A stretch of 64,000 bases of DNA, from assembly GCF_016735615.1 (NCBI RefSeq), contig NZ_JAERSF010000003.1, positions 806,001-870,000 on the forward strand, given 5' to 3'. This DNA is from Flavobacterium tagetis. Lineage in GTDB: Bacteria > Bacteroidota > Bacteroidia > Flavobacteriales > Flavobacteriaceae. This document shows, piece by piece, positions 35,347 to 43,937 of the stretch (positions are counted from its first letter, which is position 1; every line of letters begins with the position of its first letter). Position numbers and translations under genes: made by a program. The notes beneath the pieces are model-generated. The model was not told the origin of the DNA and made no database searches. It worked only from the letters and a program-made list of their open reading frames with translations.

Positions 35347-38300
35347 ATGATTAAAAACGTACTAAAATTACTGTTTGTCATATGCCTTTTCGGGTTTCAA
35401 GCCCTAAAAGCGCAGACAACAGTAAAAGGAACGATAACAGATGCTCAAAGCGGGATTCCGATTCCTGGAGCAAATATTATTGTTAAAGGAACTAAAACAA
35501 GTGCTTCAACAGATTTTGATGGTAAGTACAGCATTAACGTTCCTAATCAATCAGCAGTTTTAGTTTTTACCTACGTAGGATCTGCTACAAAGGAAGTTGC
35601 TGTGGGATCTCAATCTACAATTAATGTAACTCTTGGGCCAGATACGCAGCAGCTAGGAGAAGTAGTGGTAACAGCTCTTGGTATTAAGAGAGAGAAAAAA
35701 GCCATTACGTATTCTGCACAAAACGTTTCTGTAGATGAGTTATCAGAAGCAAGATCATTAAACGTTGCCAACTCACTTTCTGGTAAAGTTGCAGGTCTTA
35801 ACTTCTCTACAACTTCAAACGGTGTCGGTTCTTCTTCTAGAATTACATTAAGAGGTAACAGATCTCTTAACGGAAACAACCAACCTCTTTACGTAGTAGA
35901 TGGTGTGCCAATTAGTAACGGAACAACAAACACAAATCCTGACATTGATACAGGAGGAACTACTCAGCCTGATGGTATCTCTAATATTAACCCAGAAGAT
36001 ATTGCTTCGATGACTGTTCTTAAAGGACCATCTGCAGCAGCTCTTTACGGTTCTAGAGCATCAAATGGTGTTATCGTAATTACTACTAAATCTGGTAAAG
36101 CAGGAAAAACTTCTGTTTCGTTATCATCTAACTTTATGGCTTCTTCGGCTTATAACTTGATGAATTTACAAAATGAGTACGGACAAGGAACAAACGGAAA
36201 TTATGTTTCTAACTCAAGCTCAAGCTGGGGTGCGCCTTTAGACGGACGTCAGGTATCTGCTTGGCAATTGGTTCGTAATCCAAATTATGCTGGATCACCG
36301 ACTCAAAGCTATTCTCCACAGCCAAACAACGTTATTGATTTCTACAAAACAGGTTATAACTTAGCTAACACGTTAACGGTTACTGCTGGAAACGAAAAAG
36401 CGCAAGGTTATTTCTCTTATACTAACACACGTGCTGAAGGTATTGTTGGAGGAAACCAAATGGACAGACACAATCTTAACTTAAGATTGACAAGCAAGAT
36501 TACTGATAAATTAACTTTAGATGCTAAAACAAATTACATCGTTCAGGATATCGATAACTTATTGAGAACTGGTGAAGAATCTATCGGAACATCTGCTTAT
36601 TTATTGCCTCGTAGTATTGCTTACAACGATTACAAAGATTTCGAATATTTTGATGCTGCAGGACAAAGACAAGTAAACTATTTCCTTGACGAAACTGGAG
36701 CTCCTGGAGGAAACCCATTCTGGTCTGCTTTAAGAGATGATGCTCGTACAGATAAAAGAAACAGATTTATTGGTTTAGCTTCTCTTAAATATGAGTTTAC
36801 AAAAACGTTAAGCTTACAAGGTAGAGCTGGTTTAGACCAAATGACAAACAAAAACGTAAGAAACAGATATGCTACTGCAGCTTTCAACAGTAACATGGGT
36901 TCTTACAGCGAATCTTATGAAACAGTAAGCGAATTAAATATTGATGCTTTACTTTCTTACAATGAAAAATTCGGAGATTTCTCTGTAGGTCTTAATGGTG
37001 GTGCGAGTTCATTACAACAAAATAGTTCAGCTTTAAATTCTGGTGGTGTTTTAAGTAAAAGAAACTTCTTTGCATTATCAAACGTACAGACAGTTCAATC
37101 TACTTCTACAGCTTCAGAAAAAAGAATTAACTCTATTTATGGGTTTGGACAAATTGGTTTCAGAAACTACTTATTCTTAGATTTAACGGCTAGAAATGAC
37201 TGGTCTTCTACTTTGCCACAGGATTATTTCTATCCATCTTTCGGACTTTCAGCTGTTCTTTCTGATATGTTTACATTGCCAGAAGTAATTAGTTTTGCTA
37301 AATTAAGAGCTTCTTATGCAGAAGTGGGTAATGATACAGATCCTTATCAGACACAACAAAGATTTTCATACATCGGAGGAAACGGTGGTATGTTATACGG
37401 ACAAAGCACAAAAGCAAATCCAAACTTAAAACCAGAGATTTCTTCTTCTACAGAGTTTGGTGCTGATGTTAGATTTTTCAACAACCGTTTAGGTTTAGAT
37501 TTCACTTATTTCAATACCTTAACTAATAACCAAATTTTCTACATCAATACACCTGAGCCTTCTGGATATTCTAGAGCTATCGTAAACGGTGGAGATATTG
37601 AAAATAAAGGTATCGAGCTTACGCTTACTGCAACTCCAATTCAAACAGAAAACTTTACTTGGGATATTACAGCAAACTACGCATCTTATAAATCTAAAGT
37701 AAAATCTATCTATGACGGAAGAGATGAATTAGTTCTTGGTGAAGGACGTTTAGTAAGAAGTAAAGTTGTGGTTGGAGGCGAATATGGTGATTTATACATC
37801 AAAGGTTTCCAAAGAGATCCAAACGGAAATATCATTGTTAATAGTGCAGGTATTCCATTGGCAACAAATGGTTTTGATGTTCGTGCGGGTAACTTTAATC
37901 CAGATTGGACAGGAGGTTTCAGAAACAGCTTCAAATACAAAGATTTCTCTTTAAGCTTCTTGGTTGACTTTAGAATTGGTGGTGAAGTAATTTCATACAC
38001 TCAAGCTAGACAAGCTGGTTTAGGGGTAAGTGATATTACTTTAGCAGGAAGAAATGGTGGAATTATTGTTGATGGTGTTGTAGCTAATGGAGACGGAACT
38101 TATTCTCCAAATACTACTAGTATCAATGCTGAACAATATTGGACAGCAATCGGACAAAGAACTCCTATTGCAGAGCCATTTATTTATGATGCTACAAACA
38201 TCAGATTAAGAGAGCTTGTTTTTGGTTACTCAATGCCAAAACGCTTATTAGGTAACTCAGGATTTTCAAGTATCGATTTCTCATTAGTAGGTAGAAACTT

Positions 38301-38433
38301 GTTCTTCTTCTTAAACAAAGCTAAATACTTTGATCCAGAAGCTGGAGCAGGAACAGGAAACCTACAAGGTATAGAATCTTTCAATATTCCATCAACGAGA
38401 GATTATGGAGTTAATGTTAAATTCGGATTTTAA
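35347..38433 (+). CDS. SusC/RagA-type TonB-dependent outer membrane transporter
   Basis: The 1028-residue protein imports oligosaccharides or glycopeptides across the outer membrane with its SusD partner. It has a signal peptide (LKLLFVICLFGFQALKAQ), a carboxypeptidase-regulatory-like domain (about 24-105, GTITDAQSGIPIPGANIIVKG), a plug (about 110-240) with NQPLYVVDGVPISNG, SAAALYGSRASNGVIVITTK, and a beta-barrel ending in Phe. It starts after two terminators and 160 bp of leader, so it has its own promoter. The susD-like gene follows 16 bp later. No adjacent anti-sigma/sigma pair is visible. Confidence 0.93.
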   Translation: MIKNVLKLLFVICLFGFQALKAQTTVKGTITDAQSGIPIPGANIIVKGTKTSASTDFDGKYSINVPNQSAVLVFTYVGSATKEVAVGSQSTINVTLGPDTQQLGEVVVTALGIKREKKAITYSAQNVSVDELSEARSLNVANSLSGKVAGLNFSTTSNGVGSSSRITLRGNRSLNGNNQPLYVVDGVPISNGTTNTNPDIDTGGTTQPDGISNINPEDIASMTVLKGPSAAALYGSRASNGVIVITTKSGKAGKTSVSLSSNFMASSAYNLMNLQNEYGQGTNGNYVSNSSSSWGAPLDGRQVSAWQLVRNPNYAGSPTQSYSPQPNNVIDFYKTGYNLANTLTVTAGNEKAQGYFSYTNTRAEGIVGGNQMDRHNLNLRLTSKITDKLTLDAKTNYIVQDIDNLLRTGEESIGTSAYLLPRSIAYNDYKDFEYFDAAGQRQVNYFLDETGAPGGNPFWSALRDDARTDKRNRFIGLASLKYEFTKTLSLQGRAGLDQMTNKNVRNRYATAAFNSNMGSYSESYETVSELNIDALLSYNEKFGDFSVGLNGGASSLQQNSSALNSGGVLSKRNFFALSNVQTVQSTSTASEKRINSIYGFGQIGFRNYLFLDLTARNDWSSTLPQDYFYPSFGLSAVLSDMFTLPEVISFAKLRASYAEVGNDTDPYQTQQRFSYIGGNGGMLYGQSTKANPNLKPEISSSTEFGADVRFFNNRLGLDFTYFNTLTNNQIFYINTPEPSGYSRAIVNGGDIENKGIELTLTATPIQTENFTWDITANYASYKSKVKSIYDGRDELVLGEGRLVRSKVVVGGEYGDLYIKGFQRDPNGNIIVNSAGIPLATNGFDVRAGNFNPDWTGGFRNSFKYKDFSLSFLVDFRIGGEVISYTQARQAGLGVSDITLAGRNGGIIVDGVVANGDGTYSPNTTSINAEQYWTAIGQRTPIAEPFIYDATNIRLRELVFGYSMPKRLLGNSGFSSIDFSLVGRNLFFFLNKAKYFDPEAGAGTGNLQGIESFNIPSTRDYGVNVKFGF

Positions 38434-38449
38434 TTAAAAAAGAGACATC

Positions 38450-40048
38450 ATGAAATATAGTTTTAAAATAAAAACATTAGGAGTTGCATTAATGGCAGTT
38501 TCGATTTTGTCAAGCTGTACTGGCGATTTTGACGAAATAAACAAAGATCCTAATTCATTGACTGAAGATCAGTTAGATGCTACATTGGCTGGGCCTGCAT
38601 TTGCATCTGCATTGTACGCAGGTATCCATAATGGTTCTTATTCTTCTCCAGGAGTAGATGACCAAGGTACTTGGGGTATTGCTACTGGTATTTTATCATC
38701 AACTTTTATCCACTATTTAAACTGTGGCTACGGTACTGAAAGAAATGCTTTTGTTAACGGATACGAAGGTAGAGGATGGACAAGATTTTACACCGTTGCT
38801 GCTCCAGCTTTATCAAATGCTTTTAAAGCATCTGAAGGAAATGCAGAAGCTACAGCTATTCTTAAAATCTGGAAAGTTTTTATGTACAACCAAATGGTTG
38901 ATGCTTACGGACCAATTCCTTATACTGAAGCAGGTAATGGAAAAGATAAAGTTCCTTACGATAGTGTAGAATTTATCTATGCTGACTTCTTTAAATTATT
39001 AGATGAAGCAAATGCAACATTAACTTCTACTTCTGCAACTTCAGTTGCTTCTCTTGCCCCAAATGATAGAGTTTATTCAGGAAGTGTTGACAAATGGAGA
39101 ATCTTTGGAAACAGTATGAGATTACGTTTGGCTTTAAGAATTTCTGATAAAGAACCTGCAAATGCAAAAACTCAAGCTGAAGCTGCGGTTGCTGCTGGAG
39201 TAATGCAGACAAACGATCAAAGTGCATTCTTTAAAGCAAGTAACATTACGCCAAACAACTTAAACATGATTGTAAATAGTTGGGGTTATGTAATGACAGC
39301 TTCTATGGAAAGTATCTTAGTTGGATATCAGGATCCACGTTTAGAAAAATGGTTTGCTCCACTTGATGCTACAGCTGCGACTAAAGTATATAGAGGAAAC
39401 CCAGTTGGAGGTTTAGAAGATCAATTTGGAACTACTAAATTCTCTGCTTTTAACAATGATGTTTTAGGAAATGGTGCTGCTAATACGCTTAGCGAAACTA
39501 AAAACATTGAAATCTTTATGGCTTCTGAAAACTATTTAAGTAGAGCAGAAGGAGCTTTAAATGGATGGAATATGGGCGGAGATGCTAAAACTTTGTATGA
39601 AACAGGTATTAGATTATCTCTTGCACAATGGGGAATCACAGATGCTGCTGCAGTTAGTGCTTACATCAATGGTTCTACATTGCCTACATTGCCAAACATT
39701 TTGACTTTATATCCAACTTTAGATTTACAAGATATTCCAGTTAAATTGCCAGTTGCATGGTCTGCATCTACTGCTGATCAAAGAACTCAGATTGCAGTTC
39801 AGAAATACTTAGCAATTTTCCCTGAATCTTGGGAGGCTTGGGCAGATTTAAGAAGAAGTGATGCTAAAGTAATTTATCCAGTTTTAAATACGGATAATCC
39901 AGATGCAGGAGTTGGTAAATCTTTAATGAAAAGAATTATTTACACTACAAATGAGTACTCATCAAACAAAGAAGCTGTAGATGGCGGAGTTGCTAAATTA
40001 GGAGGTCCAGATTCAGGTGGAACAAGACTTTGGTGGGACACAAAATAA
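38450..40048 (+). CDS. SusD/RagB-type surface glycan-binding lipoprotein
   Basis: The 532-residue protein has a lipoprotein signal with Cys at about 23 (LMAVSILSSCTGDF) and the SusD-like start FDEINKDPNSLTEDQL. TPR-like helical segments include YFKLLDEANATL-type repeats and DKWRIFGNSMRLRLALRISD (about 215-235). The C terminus SWEAWADLRRSD is typical of the SusD-like family 2 group. It forms the lid of the SusC transporter and binds substrate at the cell surface. Ligand cannot be assigned. Confidence 0.92.
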   Translation: MKYSFKIKTLGVALMAVSILSSCTGDFDEINKDPNSLTEDQLDATLAGPAFASALYAGIHNGSYSSPGVDDQGTWGIATGILSSTFIHYLNCGYGTERNAFVNGYEGRGWTRFYTVAAPALSNAFKASEGNAEATAILKIWKVFMYNQMVDAYGPIPYTEAGNGKDKVPYDSVEFIYADFFKLLDEANATLTSTSATSVASLAPNDRVYSGSVDKWRIFGNSMRLRLALRISDKEPANAKTQAEAAVAAGVMQTNDQSAFFKASNITPNNLNMIVNSWGYVMTASMESILVGYQDPRLEKWFAPLDATAATKVYRGNPVGGLEDQFGTTKFSAFNNDVLGNGAANTLSETKNIEIFMASENYLSRAEGALNGWNMGGDAKTLYETGIRLSLAQWGITDAAAVSAYINGSTLPTLPNILTLYPTLDLQDIPVKLPVAWSASTADQRTQIAVQKYLAIFPESWEAWADLRRSDAKVIYPVLNTDNPDAGVGKSLMKRIIYTTNEYSSNKEAVDGGVAKLGGPDSGGTRLWWDTK

Positions 40049-40091
40049 TTAATTTGGTAAAGTAAAAGATCAATAGATTTGTTACTTGAGC

Positions 40092-40120
40092 AGAAGGAGA
40101 GGTAACTCTCCTTTTGTTTT
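40092..40120 (+). terminator. Terminator after susD-like gene
   Basis: AAGGAGAG (40094-40101) pairs with CTCTCCTT (40106-40113), followed by TTGTTTTTT. Confidence 0.7.
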
Positions 40121-40191
40121 TTATGAAGACCTGTGAATTTTTGCCCCAACTTTAATTCATAACATACAATATTAATTTTCATCAAAATAAA

Positions 40192-41238
40192 ATGATTTTA
40201 AAGACAAAATATACTGTTGCAGCATTGTTTGCTTTATTTCTTTTTTCTAATGAAACAAAGGCACAATTAAAAGCTGTAAATATTGAAAGCAGTTATATTG
40301 CAGATCCGCCTGTTACAACCAATAGCCATGCCTCAACTTTAGTTGAATATAAACCAAACGAAATTCTAGCTGCTTGGTTTGGCGGAAAATATGAAGGTGC
40401 AAAAGATGTCGGAATTTATATTTCGGCTTACAAAGACAAAAAATGGTCTACGCCAAAAGAATTGATTCAGCCCTTAATTAAAAACGGAGATACGCTTCCT
40501 TGTTGGAATCCGGTTCTGTTTAAAAGCAAAAGCCAGAATTTGTATTTGTTTTATAAAATCGGAAAAAATCCGAGAGAATGGTTTGGTGCTATGATGATTT
40601 CAAAAGATAACGGAACAACTTGGGGAGAACCAAAATATCTCCCAGACGGAATTTTAGGACCAATCCGAAATAAGCCAATCGAAACCACTCCAGGTGTAAT
40701 TTTATGCGGAAGCAGCACAGAAAGCGTCAACACAGACCAATGGCGTGTGCATGTTGAAGAATACACAGAAGCAACAGATTCTTGGAAGAAAATAACGGTA
40801 GAAAACAACCAGAATTTTAATGTTATTCAGCCGACATTTTTAATTCATAGCAAAAGTGATATTCAGATGCTGTCTCGAAGCAAACACAATAAAATAGTTT
40901 CTAGCTGGTCGGGAGACAATGGTAAAAGTTGGATAAGAACCAATACTATAAATGTAATCAATTCTAATTCTGGTATTGATGCTTTGACAGTTAATAAAAA
41001 CCTGTTTTTGCTAGTAAATAATCCGCTTCCAATAGGTAAAGATTGGTTTAACGGACGAAATATTCTAGATGTTGAATATTCTAAAGATGGTTTAAATTGG
41101 AGTAAACTATTTGATCTAGAAAAACAAGAAAAAGGAGAGTTTAGCTATCCAGCCATCATTCAAACCACCGACAAAAGAATACACGTTTTGTATACTTATG
41201 ATAGAAAATATATTAAACATACCTCTTTTGATTTATAA
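40192..41238 (+). CDS. Exported sialidase-fold (BNR-repeat) protein
   Basis: The 348-residue protein has a signal peptide (ALFALFLFSNETKAQ) and a six-bladed propeller with Asp-box-like motifs (SKDNGTTWGEP, SGDNGKSWIRT, SKDGLNWSKL). A C-terminal SYPAIIQTTDKRIHVLYTYDRKYIKH is characteristic of the BNR_2 family. It is usually annotated as exo-alpha-sialidase, which would suit a complex N-glycan locus. However, the canonical FRIP/YRIP arginine motif of GH33 is not visible near the N terminus, where ADPPVTTNSHASTL stands instead. It may be a different glycosidase or lyase on the same fold. Confidence 0.7.
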   Translation: MILKTKYTVAALFALFLFSNETKAQLKAVNIESSYIADPPVTTNSHASTLVEYKPNEILAAWFGGKYEGAKDVGIYISAYKDKKWSTPKELIQPLIKNGDTLPCWNPVLFKSKSQNLYLFYKIGKNPREWFGAMMISKDNGTTWGEPKYLPDGILGPIRNKPIETTPGVILCGSSTESVNTDQWRVHVEEYTEATDSWKKITVENNQNFNVIQPTFLIHSKSDIQMLSRSKHNKIVSSWSGDNGKSWIRTNTINVINSNSGIDALTVNKNLFLLVNNPLPIGKDWFNGRNILDVEYSKDGLNWSKLFDLEKQEKGEFSYPAIIQTTDKRIHVLYTYDRKYIKHTSFDL

Positions 41239-41251
41239 TCTTTGAATTGAT

Positions 41252-41363
41252 GGTACACGGATGACACGGATTTACTTTGTAAAGACGCTGATTTTACGGA
41301 GTTTTTTATAATATCTGCGTTTATCCGCGTTTTCGCAAGGCGAATCTGTGTCATCCGCGTTCC
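41252..41363. repeat. Imperfect palindromic element (family C)
   Basis: The left arm near 41252 (ACACGGATGACACGGATT) pairs imperfectly with AATCTGTGTCATCCGCGTT (about 41343-41361). An inner CGCTGATTTTACGG segment pairs loosely with the ATCCGCGTTTTCG region. It lies between the sialidase-fold and M28 genes. Confidence 0.7.
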
Positions 41364-41382
41364 ATTCTATAGACAACTAATT

Positions 41383-42333
41383 ATGATAAAACTCTTTATT
41401 GCAATTCTTTTCTTTTGCTGCACTTTCGTGAATGCACAAATGGCTAATACTTTTTACAAACATGATAAATATTTATCATCAGATAAATTAGAAGGTCGTT
41501 TTGTGGGAACTAAAGGAAATAACGATGCAGCTGCATATATCAAAAAAAATTTTAAGAAATATGGTTTACAGCAATTCAATGATAGTTATTATCAGCCTTT
41601 CAAAGTATTTGTCAAAGAAGGAATCAATAAAATGAAATCGGATAGTGTGGCTACGCAAAATGTTGTGGGTTATATTGAAGGTTCTGATCCTAATTTGAAA
41701 AACGAATACATAATAATTGGTGCGCATTATGATCACTGGGGTTGGGGCGGACAAGGTTCTGGAAGTAAAAAGAAAGAAGCCTTTGCCATTCATAACGGAG
41801 CAGATGATAACGCTTCTGGAGTGTCGGCTTTGCTTTGCATTTTAGAAGAAGTGTCCAAGATGAAAGTAAAACCCAAAAGGAGCATCATTTTTATCTCGTT
41901 CAGTGGAGAAGAAGAAGGATTGTTGGGTTCAAAGTATTTCGTCAATCATCTTCCCGTTCCTAAAGAGTCTGTCAGAGTAATGCTCAATATGGATATGGTT
42001 GGAAGATTGAATGATAAAAAAGAGCTTTATATGGGCGGAGCAGGAACTTTTCCGAATGGAGTAGAATTAATGAAAAAATTGCAAGAAAACTCAGGATTAA
42101 ATCCTGTCATTCACGCAGGAGATGTTGGTGGTTCTGATCATGTTTCTTTTTACAAAGAATCTATTTCGGCGGTTGGTTTTCATACAGGCGGACATCCGCA
42201 ATACCATACGCCAGACGATGATATTGATCTGATTAATTCAGACGGAGGTGCATTGGTTTCAAAATATATTTTTAATGCCCTTATCCAAATAGCCAATTAC
42301 GAGAACGCTTTAATTTTTATTAAGCAAAATTAA
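41383..42333 (+). CDS. Exported M28 family metallopeptidase
   Basis: The 316-residue di-zinc aminopeptidase has a signal (MIKLFIAILFFCCTFVNAQ) and all M28 ligands: H115/D117 (IIGAHYDHWG), bridging D141 (NGADDNASGVSAL), catalytic E176 and ligand E177 (SGEEEGLLGS), D204 (NMDMVGR), and the late His in QYHTPDDDID. It is expected to remove N-terminal residues from peptides in the periplasm. At the end of the glycan locus it could trim the peptide from glycopeptides so that glycosylasparaginase can act; that link is inference. Confidence 0.88.
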   Translation: MIKLFIAILFFCCTFVNAQMANTFYKHDKYLSSDKLEGRFVGTKGNNDAAAYIKKNFKKYGLQQFNDSYYQPFKVFVKEGINKMKSDSVATQNVVGYIEGSDPNLKNEYIIIGAHYDHWGWGGQGSGSKKKEAFAIHNGADDNASGVSALLCILEEVSKMKVKPKRSIIFISFSGEEEGLLGSKYFVNHLPVPKESVRVMLNMDMVGRLNDKKELYMGGAGTFPNGVELMKKLQENSGLNPVIHAGDVGGSDHVSFYKESISAVGFHTGGHPQYHTPDDDIDLINSDGGALVSKYIFNALIQIANYENALIFIKQN

Positions 42334-42675
42334 AACAAAGCTATTTTCTATAAAGAATAAATTAGTTTAGAACACTAAAAAGATAAAAAATTGCCGAATG
42401 GCGCCAACTAAATACGGTCGGCGCCATTTTTGTTTACTTTATGTAAGTCTTAGATTTTAGATCAATTCCAAGATTTGGGAAGATTTTTTAAGGGTTTATT
42501 TTTTTATACTTTGTTTTTAACTATTTCAAAATAAGCACATAGCATGACAGTTACTATTTATGACAATACCACTTTTAGCACTTGGCGAAATATTTTTTAA
42601 AATTTGGAGAAAATCTTCTATACTTTTTTAAGCTTTCCTATTTAAATTCTAAATTGCGCGTAAGTTAAAAAAACT
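42334..42675. other. 342-bp intergenic region
   Basis: Apart from the terminator at 42397-42428, it is AT-rich with no ORF or repeat that I recognise. It should carry the promoter of the following regulator gene. Confidence 0.6.
42397..42428 (+). terminator. Terminator after the M28 gene
   Basis: AATGGCGCC (42397-42405) pairs with GGCGCCATT (42420-42428), followed by TTTGTTT. Confidence 0.8.
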
Positions 42676-43812
42676 ATGGACAAATACAGCTTTTTGGAAA
42701 TAGCAGCACTTATAGGAATATTTTTGGTGCTGTTTCTTGCCTTATTTTTGTTTACCGTTAAAACAAAATATAAATTAGGAAATCGCCTTCTTGCTTTCTT
42801 TCTTTTTGCTAATGCCATAGATGCATTAAAATTTTTGATGCGTGATTTCCCTGTTAATTTCATCAATCTCGAAGCATTTCGTTGGAGTATCAACTATTTG
42901 GTTTCAGCATCGTTTTATCTCTATGTATTGTCGATTTGTTTTTCCAACTTTCGCTTAAAATCGAAACATTTATTACACACGATTCCATTTGTTGCTTTCA
43001 ATTTGTATTTAATGTATGGAATATATTTTGAAGATAGGGCTGCAAAAATAAGTTTTATAAATGCTATGAATCAGACTTTTACCATGCAGTTTTTTTATTT
43101 TCTCTTTGAATTTTTATTCCAAGTTTACTTTATCGCTTCATTTTTGGTGATTAGAAAATCTAAAACCATCTATCTCGAGAATTATACAAATCCAGATATC
43201 TCTTTGCTTGGCGCACTTTATAAAATTACAATTCTATATTATGTTTTGCATTTTATTGTGCTTTTAAGGTGGCTTGTTACTTTTATCTTTGGTTGGGGAG
43301 AAATAAGAGCTTGGATTGTAACCCTTGATGGGTTTGCTTTTTTATTTTGTACCTGTTGGTATCTTTTTGTTGCGTTAAATAATCCAGAGTTTTTTAGAGG
43401 CATCAATTCTCATTTTAAACCGATTACAGATGTTGCCCCAAAACAAAAATTGTCTCCTGTAATTGATGACGAAAAAAATAAGCAAATAGAATCTCTAAAA
43501 GATTTTATGATTAAAAATGAACCTTATCTAGACTGTTCATTAACGATTCAGGATTTGGCAGAACAATTAAAAATGCCCGTTAAAGATTTATCTACGTTAA
43601 TTAACCTGTATATGAATAAGCACTTTTTTGATTTCGTAAATGAATATAGAATCGAAAAAGCTAAAGAAATGCTTAAAGATCCTTTGCAAAAAGAACTTAC
43701 CATTCAAGAAATTCTCTATAAGGTTGGTTTCAATTCCAAATCGTCGTTTAGTGCTTCTTTTAAAAAATATACTGGAAAAACTCCAAGTGATTTTAGAAAG
43801 CCTTCAAATTAA
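42676..43812 (+). CDS. AraC family regulator with N-terminal membrane domain
   Basis: The 378-residue protein has about seven hydrophobic helices over residues 1-235 (for example LIGIFLVLFLALFLF, YLVSASFYLYVLSICF, LFEFLFQVYFIASFLV, LDGFAFLFCTCWYLFVAL). A C-terminal AraC-type HTH domain (about 280-375) follows, with LTIQDLAEQLKMPVKDLSTLINL and LYKVGFNSKSSFSASFKKYTGKTPSDFRK. This layout is common in Flavobacteria, where the membrane part is thought to sense a signal. It stands just after the glycan locus and could regulate it, or the serine hydrolase downstream; nothing in the sequence decides. Confidence 0.85.
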   Translation: MDKYSFLEIAALIGIFLVLFLALFLFTVKTKYKLGNRLLAFFLFANAIDALKFLMRDFPVNFINLEAFRWSINYLVSASFYLYVLSICFSNFRLKSKHLLHTIPFVAFNLYLMYGIYFEDRAAKISFINAMNQTFTMQFFYFLFEFLFQVYFIASFLVIRKSKTIYLENYTNPDISLLGALYKITILYYVLHFIVLLRWLVTFIFGWGEIRAWIVTLDGFAFLFCTCWYLFVALNNPEFFRGINSHFKPITDVAPKQKLSPVIDDEKNKQIESLKDFMIKNEPYLDCSLTIQDLAEQLKMPVKDLSTLINLYMNKHFFDFVNEYRIEKAKEMLKDPLQKELTIQEILYKVGFNSKSSFSASFKKYTGKTPSDFRKPSN

Positions 43813-43937
43813 TTCATTTTTTCTTAGAAAAGGGTTCGACTTTTTTTAGTCGGTCGTTTGTTGAGACGTTTTAAAGCATATTTGCTGCAAGTTTTAGACA
43901 ATCAATCAAATTCTATCTCCGAAAAAAATAATTAAAA

